Positions 27,035 to 36,600 of a stretch of DNA of 64,000 nucleotides are shown in pieces. This DNA comes from Bacteroidota bacterium (lineage in GTDB: Bacteria > Bacteroidota > Bacteroidia > Cytophagales > Cyclobacteriaceae): assembly GCA_023428695.1 (NCBI GenBank), contig JAEYWY010000017.1:496001-560000 (forward strand), given 5' to 3'. Position 1 is the first letter of the stretch, and every line of letters starts with the position of its first letter. The position numbers were made by a program, and so were the translations under genes. The notes under the pieces are model-generated. The model made no database searches. It had not been told where the DNA came from and saw only the letters and a program-made list of their open reading frames with translations.

Positions 27035-27448
27035 ATGGTAACAGCAGTCGAAACTCCGGCCAGCACAACTTCAAAGGCACAACTCTGGACCGGAAGGATT
27101 ATGGGCGGTCTTGTGATCCTTTTCATGCTCATGGACAGCGGCTTCAAGTTTATTGCAAATGAAGAAGTAGTCTCCGCAACCACTGACCTCGGTTTTCATT
27201 CACATCACTTGCCGATACTTGGTACACTCGGACTTGCATCAATAATACTGTTCACACTTCCGCGAACACAACTTATCGGAGCTATATTGTTAACGGGTTA
27301 CTGGGGTGGCGCGATTGCAACTCACGTGCGTCTTGACAATCCGTTGTTTTCCCACATTCTTTTTCCGGTGTATCTCGGAATACTCGCGTGGGGCTCAATT
27401 ATTCTACGGAACAGGGAATTCAGAAAATTGATTTTCCATTACAAATAA
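27035..27448 (+). CDS. DoxX-like four-helix membrane protein
   Basis: 137 residues with four hydrophobic helices and the DoxX-like motif order: MDSGFKFI after helix 1, ILGTLGLASIILFTLPRT, LIGAILLTGYWGGAIATH, then VYLGILAWGSIIL. DoxX-like proteins sit in the inner membrane; their biochemical role is poorly defined. The start at 27035 gives a short polar N terminus before helix 1; the longer open frame upstream has no family likeness. The gene is single and ends in a strong terminator. A second member of the same family lies at 60053. Confidence 0.85.
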   Translation: MVTAVETPASTTSKAQLWTGRIMGGLVILFMLMDSGFKFIANEEVVSATTDLGFHSHHLPILGTLGLASIILFTLPRTQLIGAILLTGYWGGAIATHVRLDNPLFSHILFPVYLGILAWGSIILRNREFRKLIFHYK

Positions 27449-27463
27449 CTGCCTACATCATAA

Positions 27464-27499
27464 AGAAAGGCCCGCTGTCGGGCCTTTCTGATTTTTTTC
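27464..27499. terminator. Bidirectional intrinsic terminator
   Basis: A perfect 11-bp stem, AGAAAGGCCCG (27464-27474) with CGGGCCTTTCT (27479-27489), has a 4-nt loop and a T-rich tract (27492-27499) downstream. It lies between two convergent genes and can stop transcription from both sides, although the A tract on the left is weak. Confidence 0.85.
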
Positions 27500-27504
27500 T
27501 TGTC

Positions 27505-28080
27505 TTATGAACCAGTCGGTATAACTTCTACATCCTCGTCTTGTCGACCTGGCAAAACAGTCTTGATGCTGTCTGCCATTTCAAGGTGCATTTCAATTTT
27601 CGGGAGGTATTTGTCGATATAATTTCGCACAACCGGGTTTCGTCCGTTATCACGGCTTCGCTGAAACAGCTGCACTGCCTTTTCGTGCGCTGTTACCTGC
27701 GAAGCGATATATGCTGAATCAAAACTATATCCCTCGAGTTGTGACAAAGCGTCCCAAATACTCTGATGTTCGTCATCAAGGTTAGCGGGCCAATCAACAT
27801 CGTCATCGGTATTAGCGATATCCGAAAGTTCATCCTGAGCAATGGCGTGATCGTTCACCATATTTTCAGCAAATATCCTTACGAGGCTATCCGTTCCTTT
27901 CGTTAAAGCCAGCTCACCCAATTCAATTTCTGCCAGGTTACTCATCGCTGCATCCTCGACAAATGTTTCGTCCGCATCATTAAAATCATTGCGGTTATCA
28001 TTGCCATTATCGTCATCATCACACGCTGTCCATACTAACGCTGCAAGTGCTACCGCGTAAAACCATCTCTTCGATTTCAT
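27505..28080 (-). CDS. DUF4142 lipoprotein
   Basis: 191 residues. A lipoprotein signal ends in VWTAC (C20), followed by a run of Asp/Asn to about residue 36. The DUF4142 helical bundle follows: FVEDAAMSNLAEIELGELALTKG, FAENMVNDHAIAQDEL, then YIASQVTAHEKAVQLFQ and VRNYIDKYLPKIEMHLEMA, with the family's repeated His positions. DUF4142 resembles ferritin-like bundles and is often a stress-related envelope protein. The tail is acidic. Function beyond this is unknown. Confidence 0.88.
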   Translation of the reverse strand: MKSKRWFYAVALAALVWTACDDDDNGNDNRNDFNDADETFVEDAAMSNLAEIELGELALTKGTDSLVRIFAENMVNDHAIAQDELSDIANTDDDVDWPANLDDEHQSIWDALSQLEGYSFDSAYIASQVTAHEKAVQLFQRSRDNGRNPVVRNYIDKYLPKIEMHLEMADSIKTVLPGRQDEDVEVIPTGS

Positions 28081-28372
28081 AAGCTGTTTGTTTTAATTTT
28101 TGATCATCGTCAGCAGTTTGTCGCTGACCACCGCCTGGAGATCGAAACTCATTCCTGTACGGCCGGCCCGGGCACGGAGGGAAAAAATTTCCCGTCAAGT
28201 GGATGGACGGTCCTCAGATACAGGCAAGTTTCCGCAGCCGGTTGCAATCTTGCGTGTACCCTTAAGGTTGCACATCCTTCACGGCTCAACATACCCCGAA
28301 CAAAGCATTCAGCCTCACCAACGCGGGCATTTGATTTGAATCCGTATCGAAAGAGCACCTTTCCATTGTATG

Positions 28373-28795
28373 ATGCGGCTCAAGACCCTAAAAGTGTTTC
28401 GTTCCATCCTCATCATCCAGAGCCTCTATACCCTCATCACGGGCGTGTGGCCACTCATTCATATCGATAGTTTTATTGCTGCAACTGGTCCCAAGGATGA
28501 CATCTGGCTTGTCAAAACTGTTGGTGCTATGCTTATCCCTGTAAGCGTTGCACTCGCAGCATTCATCTGGATTAAAGCGTCGAAGGTGCCGGCTATTCTT
28601 CTCGGTGGACTCACTGCTATTGTTTTTGCCATCATCGACTTTCATTTTGCCCTCGCTGACGTGATTTCCAATGTCTACATGATTGACGGCTTACTTCAAC
28701 TGTTCTTTGCCGCCGGATGGATTTGGATAGCACGACGAGAATTGATCGAGCATCGGAAATCGTTGGAGCAAAAGACGACGGTCTTCATACGTTAG
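28373..28795 (+). CDS. Four-helix integral membrane protein
   Basis: 140 residues from the second of two adjacent Met codons (first at 28370). Four hydrophobic segments: SILIIQSLYTLITGVWPLI, TVGAMLIPVSVALAAFIWI, AILLGGLTAIVFAIIDFHF and MIDGLLQLFFAAGWIWI. The pattern resembles small DoxX/DUF4345-like membrane proteins but I cannot assign a family. The stop is 80 bp before the phosphoribosyltransferase start and the two may be co-transcribed. Confidence 0.65.
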   Translation: MRLKTLKVFRSILIIQSLYTLITGVWPLIHIDSFIAATGPKDDIWLVKTVGAMLIPVSVALAAFIWIKASKVPAILLGGLTAIVFAIIDFHFALADVISNVYMIDGLLQLFFAAGWIWIARRELIEHRKSLEQKTTVFIR

Positions 28796-28875
28796 CGCCC
28801 TACTGCTGGCGGATTCATCATGGCCGTATTTTCCGGGTACAAATTTTTTGGCGGCTATTCCAGGGAACAACTATC

Positions 28876-29520
28876 ATGATTGTCGAAGGAAAGAAATTTT
28901 TGAACCGGGCAGACGCGGGATATGAGGTTGGCAGACTTCTGGAGCGCAAGTATAGGAATACAAACGCTCTGGTGTTGGGAATCCCGCGTGGTGGTGTTCC
29001 AATCGCGCGTGAAATTGCTACCGTGTTGAATTCAGAGATGTCGGTGCTGATAACAAAAAAGCTGCCCCATCCTCTTTTTTCGGATCTCGCCATTGGAGCC
29101 GTAGCAGAAGATGGATCAGTCTTTCTAACAAACACAGCCCAGGAAATTGATCGGGATACGTTGCACAAAATTCATTTGGTTCAGAATCTCGAAATCAAAC
29201 GTCGAGTAGAGCAATTCCGAAAAGGCAAGCCATTGCCAAACATGCACAACCGCATCGTAATAATTGCTGACGACGGAATCGCCACCGGCTCAACCATTGT
29301 CCCGGCTATTAAAATGTGCCGAAGCCGAAAGGCCGCCAGGATTATCGTGGCTGCTCCTGTGGCAGGTCGAAAATACCTGAATGAAATCAATACACTTGCC
29401 GATGAGGTTGTAATTGTTGAACAGCATGACGCATTTTATGCCGTCTCGCAGGTATATAGCGATTTTCATTCCCTTACCGATGAGGAAGTTGTGTCGATGA
29501 TTGAAACACGACGACATTAA
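28876..29520 (+). CDS. Phosphoribosyltransferase family protein
   Basis: 214 residues. The PRPP-binding loop IVIIADDGIATGST (127-140) and the PPi-loop region LGIPRGGVPIAREIA are typical of type I phosphoribosyltransferases of the stand-alone group often labelled putative phosphoribosyl transferase (as in Mycobacterium and Cytophagales). A KKLPHPLFSDLAIGAVAEDG segment is also family-typical. The substrate is unknown; stand-alone members may not catalyse a known salvage reaction. I start at the ATG at 28876; upstream in-frame sequence overlaps the preceding gene and lacks homology. Confidence 0.82.
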   Translation: MIVEGKKFLNRADAGYEVGRLLERKYRNTNALVLGIPRGGVPIAREIATVLNSEMSVLITKKLPHPLFSDLAIGAVAEDGSVFLTNTAQEIDRDTLHKIHLVQNLEIKRRVEQFRKGKPLPNMHNRIVIIADDGIATGSTIVPAIKMCRSRKAARIIVAAPVAGRKYLNEINTLADEVVIVEQHDAFYAVSQVYSDFHSLTDEEVVSMIETRRH

Positions 29521-29525
29521 AGACA

Positions 29526-29554
29526 CACAGAAGTCACAGAAGAAAGCACAGAAG
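29526..29554 (+). repeat. Three CACAGAAG direct repeats
   Basis: CACAGAAG occurs at 29526-29533, 29535-29542 and 29547-29554, in the 62-bp gap before the J-domain gene. Purine/ACA-rich repeats of this look are scattered between genes in many bacterial genomes, so it may be such an element rather than a specific operator. Confidence 0.5.
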
Positions 29555-29582
29555 TTTGTGCTATATTTCGACTTTGTGCCCG

Positions 29583-30371
29583 ATGAATCCCTACCACGTT
29601 TTAGGTATCGACACCAATGCGAGTGATGCCGAAATAAAGGCAGCCTACAGAAGCGCCGTCAAGAAACATCATCCCGGTGTTACAGGAAAGGACGAGACTG
29701 AAACAATCGCCCATATCAATGAAGCTTACGATATCCTGAGTGATCCTGCGCGGAAACGTGCATATGATTCCGGTATTTACCAATTCATAGACATAACAGT
29801 TCCGGACGAGGATCCCAGGGAGGTCTACCGTCGTGAATACCGGCGAAAAATGACCGAGGAGAAGCATGCAAAACTTGAGAAGGAACGAAAACTGTTTCGG
29901 CGTATCTATAAGATCAACGTATTCATCTTCGCCTTGTCAGTAATCGCCGTTGTAGACGAACTCTTACCCGGGGTGACATATCGGGATCATATTGTTGAAA
30001 AATGGGAAACGGTGAGACATGTGCGTGGAGAACACTATTACATTCCGTACATCCGGACAGAGCACTGCACGTTCACGATTCCCGAAGGCACAAATACAGC
30101 CCTTACTGTCAAAGGAACTGAGATAATGGTCGAGGTAAGCCCGTTATTCAGAATTCCAAAAGAGGCCAGCGTATCCGTCGACGGTCAGTTACACACCATC
30201 GGACCATCGCGAACACTCTACTCCTTTGCCATTCCGTTGCATTACGTAGTACTTGTCTTTGCAGGACTGTCTGTTGCCATGCGAAGGCACAGTGAGGCAG
30301 TTTTTCAGTTTGCATTTGCCCCATCATTGGTGTTTTTGCTGGCTGTATTCATTTTTTACATTCTAACATAG
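29583..30371 (+). CDS. Membrane J-domain protein with HPG in place of HPD
   Basis: 262 residues from MNPYHVLGID at 29583 (an upstream Met would add a 9-residue extension before the domain). Residues 1-65 are a clear J domain (YHVLGIDTNASDAEIKAAYR, NEAYDILSDPARKRAYD). The invariant HPD that stimulates Hsp70 ATPase is H30-P31-G32. A charged helix (about 85-110), one membrane helix (about 113-132), an outside domain (135-210) and two more hydrophobic helices (about 214-232 and 240-262) follow. With Asp replaced the protein may not activate DnaK, or may act through binding alone. Function unknown; the gene is single. Confidence 0.75.
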   Translation: MNPYHVLGIDTNASDAEIKAAYRSAVKKHHPGVTGKDETETIAHINEAYDILSDPARKRAYDSGIYQFIDITVPDEDPREVYRREYRRKMTEEKHAKLEKERKLFRRIYKINVFIFALSVIAVVDELLPGVTYRDHIVEKWETVRHVRGEHYYIPYIRTEHCTFTIPEGTNTALTVKGTEIMVEVSPLFRIPKEASVSVDGQLHTIGPSRTLYSFAIPLHYVVLVFAGLSVAMRRHSEAVFQFAFAPSLVFLLAVFIFYILT

Positions 30372-30405
30372 GAGGTGACTGTCAAATGGGCCTTGCCCGG
30401 AAAAG

Positions 30406-30427
30406 TATGCAATGATTATATTGCATA
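30406..30427. promoter_or_regulatory. 8-bp inverted repeat, operator-like
   Basis: TATGCAAT (30406-30413) and ATTGCATA (30420-30427) are perfect reverse complements with a 6-nt centre, 71 bp before the DUF2200 gene. The size and symmetry fit a dimeric repressor site. Confidence 0.45.
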
Positions 30428-30497
30428 TATTCACTGGTAGCCCTGACGACGTAATTATTCCCGGCAACCAGAACATCGCCAACAAATCTGAGTTCTT

Positions 30498-30863
30498 ATG
30501 ACCAGCACAAGCCACCACGACGAACGCATCGCAAAAATGGTTTTCGCTTCTGTCTATCCTATGTATGTTGAGAAGGTAACGAAAAAGGGGCGAACGAAAG
30601 AGGAATTGCACGAAGTGATCAAATGGCTGACTGGGTTTAGCGATAAGAAATTACAGGAACTCATCAACTCCAAAGCAACCTTCCGCGAATTTTTCGAAAA
30701 AGCGAAACTCAATCCTAACGCGCGACTCATCACCGGAGTGATTTGCGGGTATCGCGTTGAAGAAATTGAAAATCCCCTGACCCAGCAGGCTCGTTACCTG
30801 GATAAGCTTGTTGACGAACTTGCCAAGGGGCGCAAAATGGAAAAGATACTTCGCGGGACTTAA
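30498..30863 (+). CDS. DUF2200 family protein
   Basis: 121 residues, soluble, no signal peptide. The sequence follows DUF2200 closely: RIAKMVFASVYPMYVEKVTKKGRT, EVIKWLTGFS, and LITGVICGYRVEEIENPLTQQ with RYLDKLVDELAKGRKMEKILR at the end. The family is a small cytoplasmic protein of unknown function found in many bacteria. An 8-bp palindrome upstream suggests it is regulated. The next gene starts 175 bp downstream. Confidence 0.88.
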   Translation: MTSTSHHDERIAKMVFASVYPMYVEKVTKKGRTKEELHEVIKWLTGFSDKKLQELINSKATFREFFEKAKLNPNARLITGVICGYRVEEIENPLTQQARYLDKLVDELAKGRKMEKILRGT

Positions 30864-31038
30864 CCCGAACACGTCTGCTCGTCTCATTCAGACTCTTCTT
30901 GTTATAGCGCCCGCTGACGGACAGTCTCGCTCGTGCGCGTACATATATCTATTCGACAAGCTCGATTTTGGACCGCAGACGAACAAATCGTTATCTGGCA
31001 TAGTAATCGTGCACGAACCGAATCAGAACAACCTGCTT

Positions 31039-33435
31039 ATGTTGAAGAACTACCTCGTGACCGCCATGCGGTCACTCCTCCGCAATAAAGGCTTTGCGAT
31101 AACAAATATACTCGGACTGGTGGTCGGCATTTCGTTCAGCACAATGCTGTACATATATATCAGCCACGAACTATCATATGATTCCTTTCATTCCAGGTCA
31201 AGCCGGACATATCGTGTGTTAACATCTGATCTTCGCAATCCGTCCGACGTTCGCACCTACGCAATGACGGTACCTGCACTAGGCCCTGAACTGGTGAATA
31301 CTTTTCCGGAAGTGGAGGAAATGGTAAGGCTGTACCGTCCTTCGGGCCAGGTGGTTGTAACGGTGGGTAAAGAAAATTATAACGAGCGAAACTGGTTCAC
31401 TACCTCAGACGCCAACTTCTTCAACATTTTTGATTTCGAGTTTATCAACGGAGATCCCGCGACGGCCCTAACGCATCCGCTATCGGTTGTCCTCTCGGAA
31501 TCCACCGCAAGACGATTCTTCGGAAACGCGGACGTGCTGGGCACGTCTATTGAAGTTGGCGGTGCCGAAAGCGTTAAGGTCACCGGTGTTCTGAAAGACC
31601 TGCCGCAAAACTCGCATCTTCAATTCGATCTTTTATTTTCCGCGTTGCAGCCCGGACCTGGATGGGAACAATACCTGAATAGCTGGGATAGATTTGGCGC
31701 AGCAACGTATGTTGTCTTAAAAGATGGAGACGACATTGGCAGCGTAAGTAAGCGAATTCCGGCACTGATGGAAAAACACATGGGCGATAATGCGCAAATC
31801 CAATCGACCTCGTTCCAGTCGATCGAAGACATCTATCTATATTCCGAAGGCATTGAATCAGGCGTCGAAGGCACACGCGGTGAGCTAACCTACATCTACA
31901 TCTTTTCGTCGATGGCGATCTTCCTGCTGGTTCTGGCTGCGATCAATTACATCAACCTGACGACTTCCAATGCTGTAACAAGGGCCAAGGAAATCGGTGT
32001 AAGAAAAGTCGCGGGTGCATTCAGGAAGCAACTCGTTTTTCAATTCATGACTGAGACCCTTGCCATTACGACAATCGCAACGATGCTGGCCCTGGTCATG
32101 ATTGATCTTTCCCTTCCATTCTTCAATCGCATTACGGGAAAAGACTTCGACCTCAATCTCACAAACCTTGCGACATACGTGCCACCCTTGCTCAGTATTG
32201 CGATTGTAATTGCACTGCTTGCAGGGACTTATCCCGCATTTTATCTCGCGCGACTCAAACCGGTCACATCACTGCGGATTCAAAGCCTGATTTCAAGGCA
32301 CCGCATCGACCTTCGTTCTGTACTTGTGGTATTCCAGTTCACAGTCAGCATTACGTTGATCGTCTCCACGCTCATCATAGGCAAACAGCTCGAATTCATC
32401 GAGCACAAGGACCTTGGATTTGTAAGAAGTGGCTTGATGGTTATTGATATTAATAGCGGGGATGTTCGCAGAGAATTTCAGACGATGAAAACGGAATTCC
32501 TCAAAGTCCCCGGTGTCGAGCACGTCGCCGTTTCAACGCGAGTACCCGGAGAATGGAAGAATATACCCGAGGTTTACGCCCGCACGAGTTCCGGTGATTC
32601 AATTCAAAGCTACTTCATGGGATTTGATGAAGACATACTGCAGACCTATCAGCTTGAACTTACCGAGGGAAGATTCTTCACCGTTGAAAATCCCGCTGAT
32701 TCTTCCGGCGTGCTTATCAACGCCTCAGCAGTGAAAGCGATGGGGTTGAACGAACCGATAGGCAGCACGCTCAGGATCGGAACGCGGGATGGAACGTGGG
32801 AAGTAAACGTCATTGGTGTTCTTGATGATTTCAACTTCCAGTCACTTCACAACAAAGTAGCGCCAATGATCATTGGACATCGCAACAACCCAATTCAGTA
32901 TATTGATTACTTTACACTACGGGTTTCCGGCGACTTAAACCAGATTATTGCCGGAGCAACTTCGGTACACAGCAAATTCGATACACGAACACCGATAGAG
33001 TATCATTTCCTCACAGATCAATTAAATACATTCTACGTTGCCGAACAAAAAGCAGGATTGATCTTCAAACTGGCCGGCGTTCTGAGTACTTTCATTGCGT
33101 GTCTTGGTTTGCTTGGATTGCTCACCCATTACCTGCAACGAAAGACGAAAGAACTCGCCATCAGAAAAGTGGTCGGCGCCGGATCGGCGAGCTTGTTCTT
33201 CATGGTGTACAAGGCATTTCTCAAACAGGTATTGATCGCCTTTGCCATTGCTTCACCACTGGCATGGTATACCATGCGGACCTGGTTAAATGCATTCGAA
33301 TACCGGATTTCAATCGGAGTGGATACATTCGCGCTTGCTGCGGTTGCTGTCCTGTTTGTACTTACGATCACGGTATTCTATCACGCCGCCAAGGCAGCAC
33401 GGTTTAACCCGGTAAAGCTTCTTCGAAGCGAGTAG
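31039..33435 (+). CDS. FtsX/MacB-type ABC transporter permease
   Basis: 798 residues from MLKNYLVTAMRSLLRNKGFAITN, the standard start of Bacteroidota permeases of this class; the open frame continues 77 codons upstream without homology. Order: membrane helix 1 (about 20-45), periplasmic MacB core (about 50-240), FtsX helices (about 290-345, 380-410), a second MacB-like core (about 430-640) with LMVIDINSGD and a last FtsX helix group (about 680-790). Conserved AKEIGVRKVAGA and AIRKVVGAG mark the two FtsX cytoplasmic loops. Such permeases use a separate ATPase to move lipids, peptides or to drive envelope machines. No ATPase gene is next to it, so the partner is encoded elsewhere. Confidence 0.85.
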   Translation: MLKNYLVTAMRSLLRNKGFAITNILGLVVGISFSTMLYIYISHELSYDSFHSRSSRTYRVLTSDLRNPSDVRTYAMTVPALGPELVNTFPEVEEMVRLYRPSGQVVVTVGKENYNERNWFTTSDANFFNIFDFEFINGDPATALTHPLSVVLSESTARRFFGNADVLGTSIEVGGAESVKVTGVLKDLPQNSHLQFDLLFSALQPGPGWEQYLNSWDRFGAATYVVLKDGDDIGSVSKRIPALMEKHMGDNAQIQSTSFQSIEDIYLYSEGIESGVEGTRGELTYIYIFSSMAIFLLVLAAINYINLTTSNAVTRAKEIGVRKVAGAFRKQLVFQFMTETLAITTIATMLALVMIDLSLPFFNRITGKDFDLNLTNLATYVPPLLSIAIVIALLAGTYPAFYLARLKPVTSLRIQSLISRHRIDLRSVLVVFQFTVSITLIVSTLIIGKQLEFIEHKDLGFVRSGLMVIDINSGDVRREFQTMKTEFLKVPGVEHVAVSTRVPGEWKNIPEVYARTSSGDSIQSYFMGFDEDILQTYQLELTEGRFFTVENPADSSGVLINASAVKAMGLNEPIGSTLRIGTRDGTWEVNVIGVLDDFNFQSLHNKVAPMIIGHRNNPIQYIDYFTLRVSGDLNQIIAGATSVHSKFDTRTPIEYHFLTDQLNTFYVAEQKAGLIFKLAGVLSTFIACLGLLGLLTHYLQRKTKELAIRKVVGAGSASLFFMVYKAFLKQVLIAFAIASPLAWYTMRTWLNAFEYRISIGVDTFALAAVAVLFVLTITVFYHAAKAARFNPVKLLRSE

Positions 33436-33616
33436 AGATAATACTACCTTTAAACGTTTCATTTTTTCCCGGATAAGCGAGTTGTGCCTCGTTTCCGACT
33501 GGCATATTCTCTCCTGCAAATTCATTCCGAGGAGTTGAATTCTTATATTTAGGGTCGCCTAATCAGAGTAATAATATTTCCGGATGAGAGCCGTTCTTCG
33601 TACATGAACAAGACCC

Positions 33617-36600
33617 ATGATTTTTGAATTCGATTCGCTAAAATTAGCCGCCACCGACCTTGCCAATCATCTGAGCTGCGAACATCTGACGCAGTTGAAT
33701 CGTTTGGTAGCACTCAACGAACTCAAAAGACCAAACTGGCGCGACCCGTCTCTTGATGTACTTATCCAACGAGGTGAGGCGCACGAAGCTGCATACGTAA
33801 AACACCTGGAGGAAAAAGGTCTTTCTGTATCGCGACTCAGGGGTCAATCACTCGACGCGACCATTGATGCGATGGCGAGGGGTGTCGACCTGTTAGTGCA
33901 ACCGTTGCTTGAGACAGGGCAATGGCGGGGGTTTGCTGACATTCTCGTAAAGGTTCCGGGCGAAAGCAAATTTGGAAACTGGTCGTATGAGGTTCAGGAT
34001 ACCAAGCTTTCGCAGGATACAAAAGCATCGTCGATCCTGCAACTGTGTCTCTACACCGATTTGCTCGGAACTCTCCAGGGGTCACCTCCGGGGCATATGT
34101 ACATTGTCAAGCCAGGCGCAGACTTCCCGACTGAAACGTATCGCTTTGCTGAATTTCAGGCGTACTATCGTCAGGTCAAACGCGATCTGGAATCAACACT
34201 GTCCCAGGGATTCGTGGCGACATACCCCGACCCTACGGCGCATTGTGCCATCTGTCATTGGTGGCAGGTTTGCGATCGAAAACGTCACGAGGATGATCAC
34301 CTTTCATTAGTCGCCGGGATGCGGTCAATGCATATTGTCGAGTTACAACGCCAACAGATACCAACACTTGAAGCCTTTGCAACAGCTCGCACGCTTCAGA
34401 AGCCGGAGCGCGGAAATGCCGAAACGCTTGCGCGCAAACAGCGTCAGGCTAAAATCCAGTTGGAAGGACGAAAACAAGAGGTACACCTGCACGAGTTTCT
34501 CGTATTCGAGCCCGGCCGCGGCCTTGAACGTTTGCCCGAACCCAATGACGGGGATGTCTACTTCGACATAGAAGGAGATCCGTTCTATGAAGATGGTGGA
34601 CTTGAATACCTCCTTGGGTACGCTTTCAAAGAAAATGGTGAACTCATTTACAAACGCATTTGGTCAACAAACCGGAACGAAGAGCGCGTGGCGTTCGATG
34701 AATTTATCAGATTCATTCTTGAGAGATGGAAGAAAAACCCAAAGATGTACATCTACCACTTTGCGCCTTACGAACCATCTGCGGTTAAACGACTCGCGCG
34801 CGTGCATGCGTCACACGAGCACGAAGTGGACACGCTCCTCCGCGCTGAACGTTTTGTCGACCTGCACGCAGTATTTAAAGAGTCGCTGCTTGCAAGTGTT
34901 GAAACCTATTCTCTTAAGGAACTCGAAAAATTCACAACGTATACCCGAAAGGTCGACCTGCATGACGCGAGTAAGGCCAGGAAAGCAGTTGAAGTAGCTC
35001 TTGAGTTACACGATCTGAAATCGTTGCCGGATGCGACGCTTCTTGCAGTGGAGGAATACAACGCAGACGATTGCCTTGCAACGGAGGCATTGCATCGCTG
35101 GCTGGAAGAACGCCGGTCAACGCTGATCGCTGAAGGCAAATCCTTACAACGTCCGGAGTTGAAAACCGGAGAAGCCAATGAGAATATTCAACAGATTGAC
35201 ACACGCGCGAAGGCAATCTTCAGCGGCTTAACCAGCAAATTGCCTGAGGACAAAACGCAATGGACAGATGAACACAAAGCGAAGTGGCTGGTTGCACACC
35301 AGATAGAATATTTCCGTCGCGAAGACAAGAGTGCATGGTGGGAGTACTATCGTGTTCATGAGCTCGAGCATGAAGACCTCCTTGATGAAAGAAAAGCGTT
35401 AACAGGTTTGCATTTCATCGGTGTACTTCCGAAAGACAAGGGCGAACGCAATGCAACGCACCGGTACAGCTATCCGCCGCAGGACGTCAGCATCGACGAG
35501 GGTGATGAAGTAGTCGAAGTAAAGGGGGAACGTATCGGTACGGTAAAAGCACATTCACTGGAGACCTACACGATCGACATAAAAAAGACAGGAAAAGCAG
35601 AGCATACCCACCCGACTTCCGTTCACGTTCCAGAACGTGTTGATCCCGGCTCACTTGTCAACTCATTGCTTGCCGTCGCAAATGCAGTCGATGAAGATGG
35701 ATTGTCCCATGACTGGACTTATCGCGCAGCTAAAGATTTGTTGATGCGGAGACCTCCTCTGCTTATCGATGGAAGCAGTGGCGCTTTTATCAATCCTGGT
35801 GAACAGCCAACTGATGCTGCTATCCGTATTGCTCGTAATCTCGACCGAAGTTATCTCGCCATTCAGGGTCCTCCGGGATCTGGCAAGACGTATACTGGTG
35901 CGCACATGATCATTGAGCTGGTAAAAGCAGGAAAGAAAGTTGGCATTACGGCGGTTAGCCACAAAGTCATACGCAATCTCTCCTGCGCCGTTTTGCGTGA
36001 AGCAAAGAAGAAGGACGTGCGCATTAGTATTGTTCACAAGGTTAATGATCAGTCAGAAAATTGTCCCGAGGGGATTGTTGAGGTCGATAAATCCAATAAG
36101 GTAATAGTCGCATTAGATGAAGGGTGTGTTGGCTGCGGAACGGCGTGGCTATGGGCGGAAGACACTTCCAGAGAAGTACTGGATTATCTTTTTGTCGACG
36201 AAGCCGGCCAGATGTCGCTGTCACACGTTCTTGCGGCGTCGCGCGCGACCCGAAACCTGATCCTGCTTGGCGATCCCCAGCAACTCGAGCAACCGCAGAA
36301 GGGTGCGCACCCTGAAGGAAGTGATATTGCAGGTCTGGCCTACCTGTTGGAAAATAGTCCCACAATGCCCGAAGGCAGAGGGTTGTTCCTTCCGGTTACG
36401 CGAAGGCTGCATCCGGCGATTTGCCATTTTACGTCTGAGTTGTTTTACGAAGGAAAACTTAATGCATTGCCGGGACTCGAACGTCAGGCAATTTCCGGTG
36501 GCACACCTTTCGACGGCTCAGGGCTCTTTTATGTTCCCGTCCATCACAAGGGTAATCAAAGCAAGTCGGGCGAAGAGGTAGAGGCGATCACGAATGCCGT

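Noticed and set aside
28100..28358. Open frames of about 70 to 80 codons on both strands between DUF4142 and the membrane gene
   Set aside because: Mutual overlap on opposite strands, Arg-rich composition and no family; probably the promoter region of the two divergent genes.
30808..31038. 77-codon upstream extension of the ABC permease
   Set aside because: It overlaps the DUF2200 gene and the standard permease N terminus begins at 31039.
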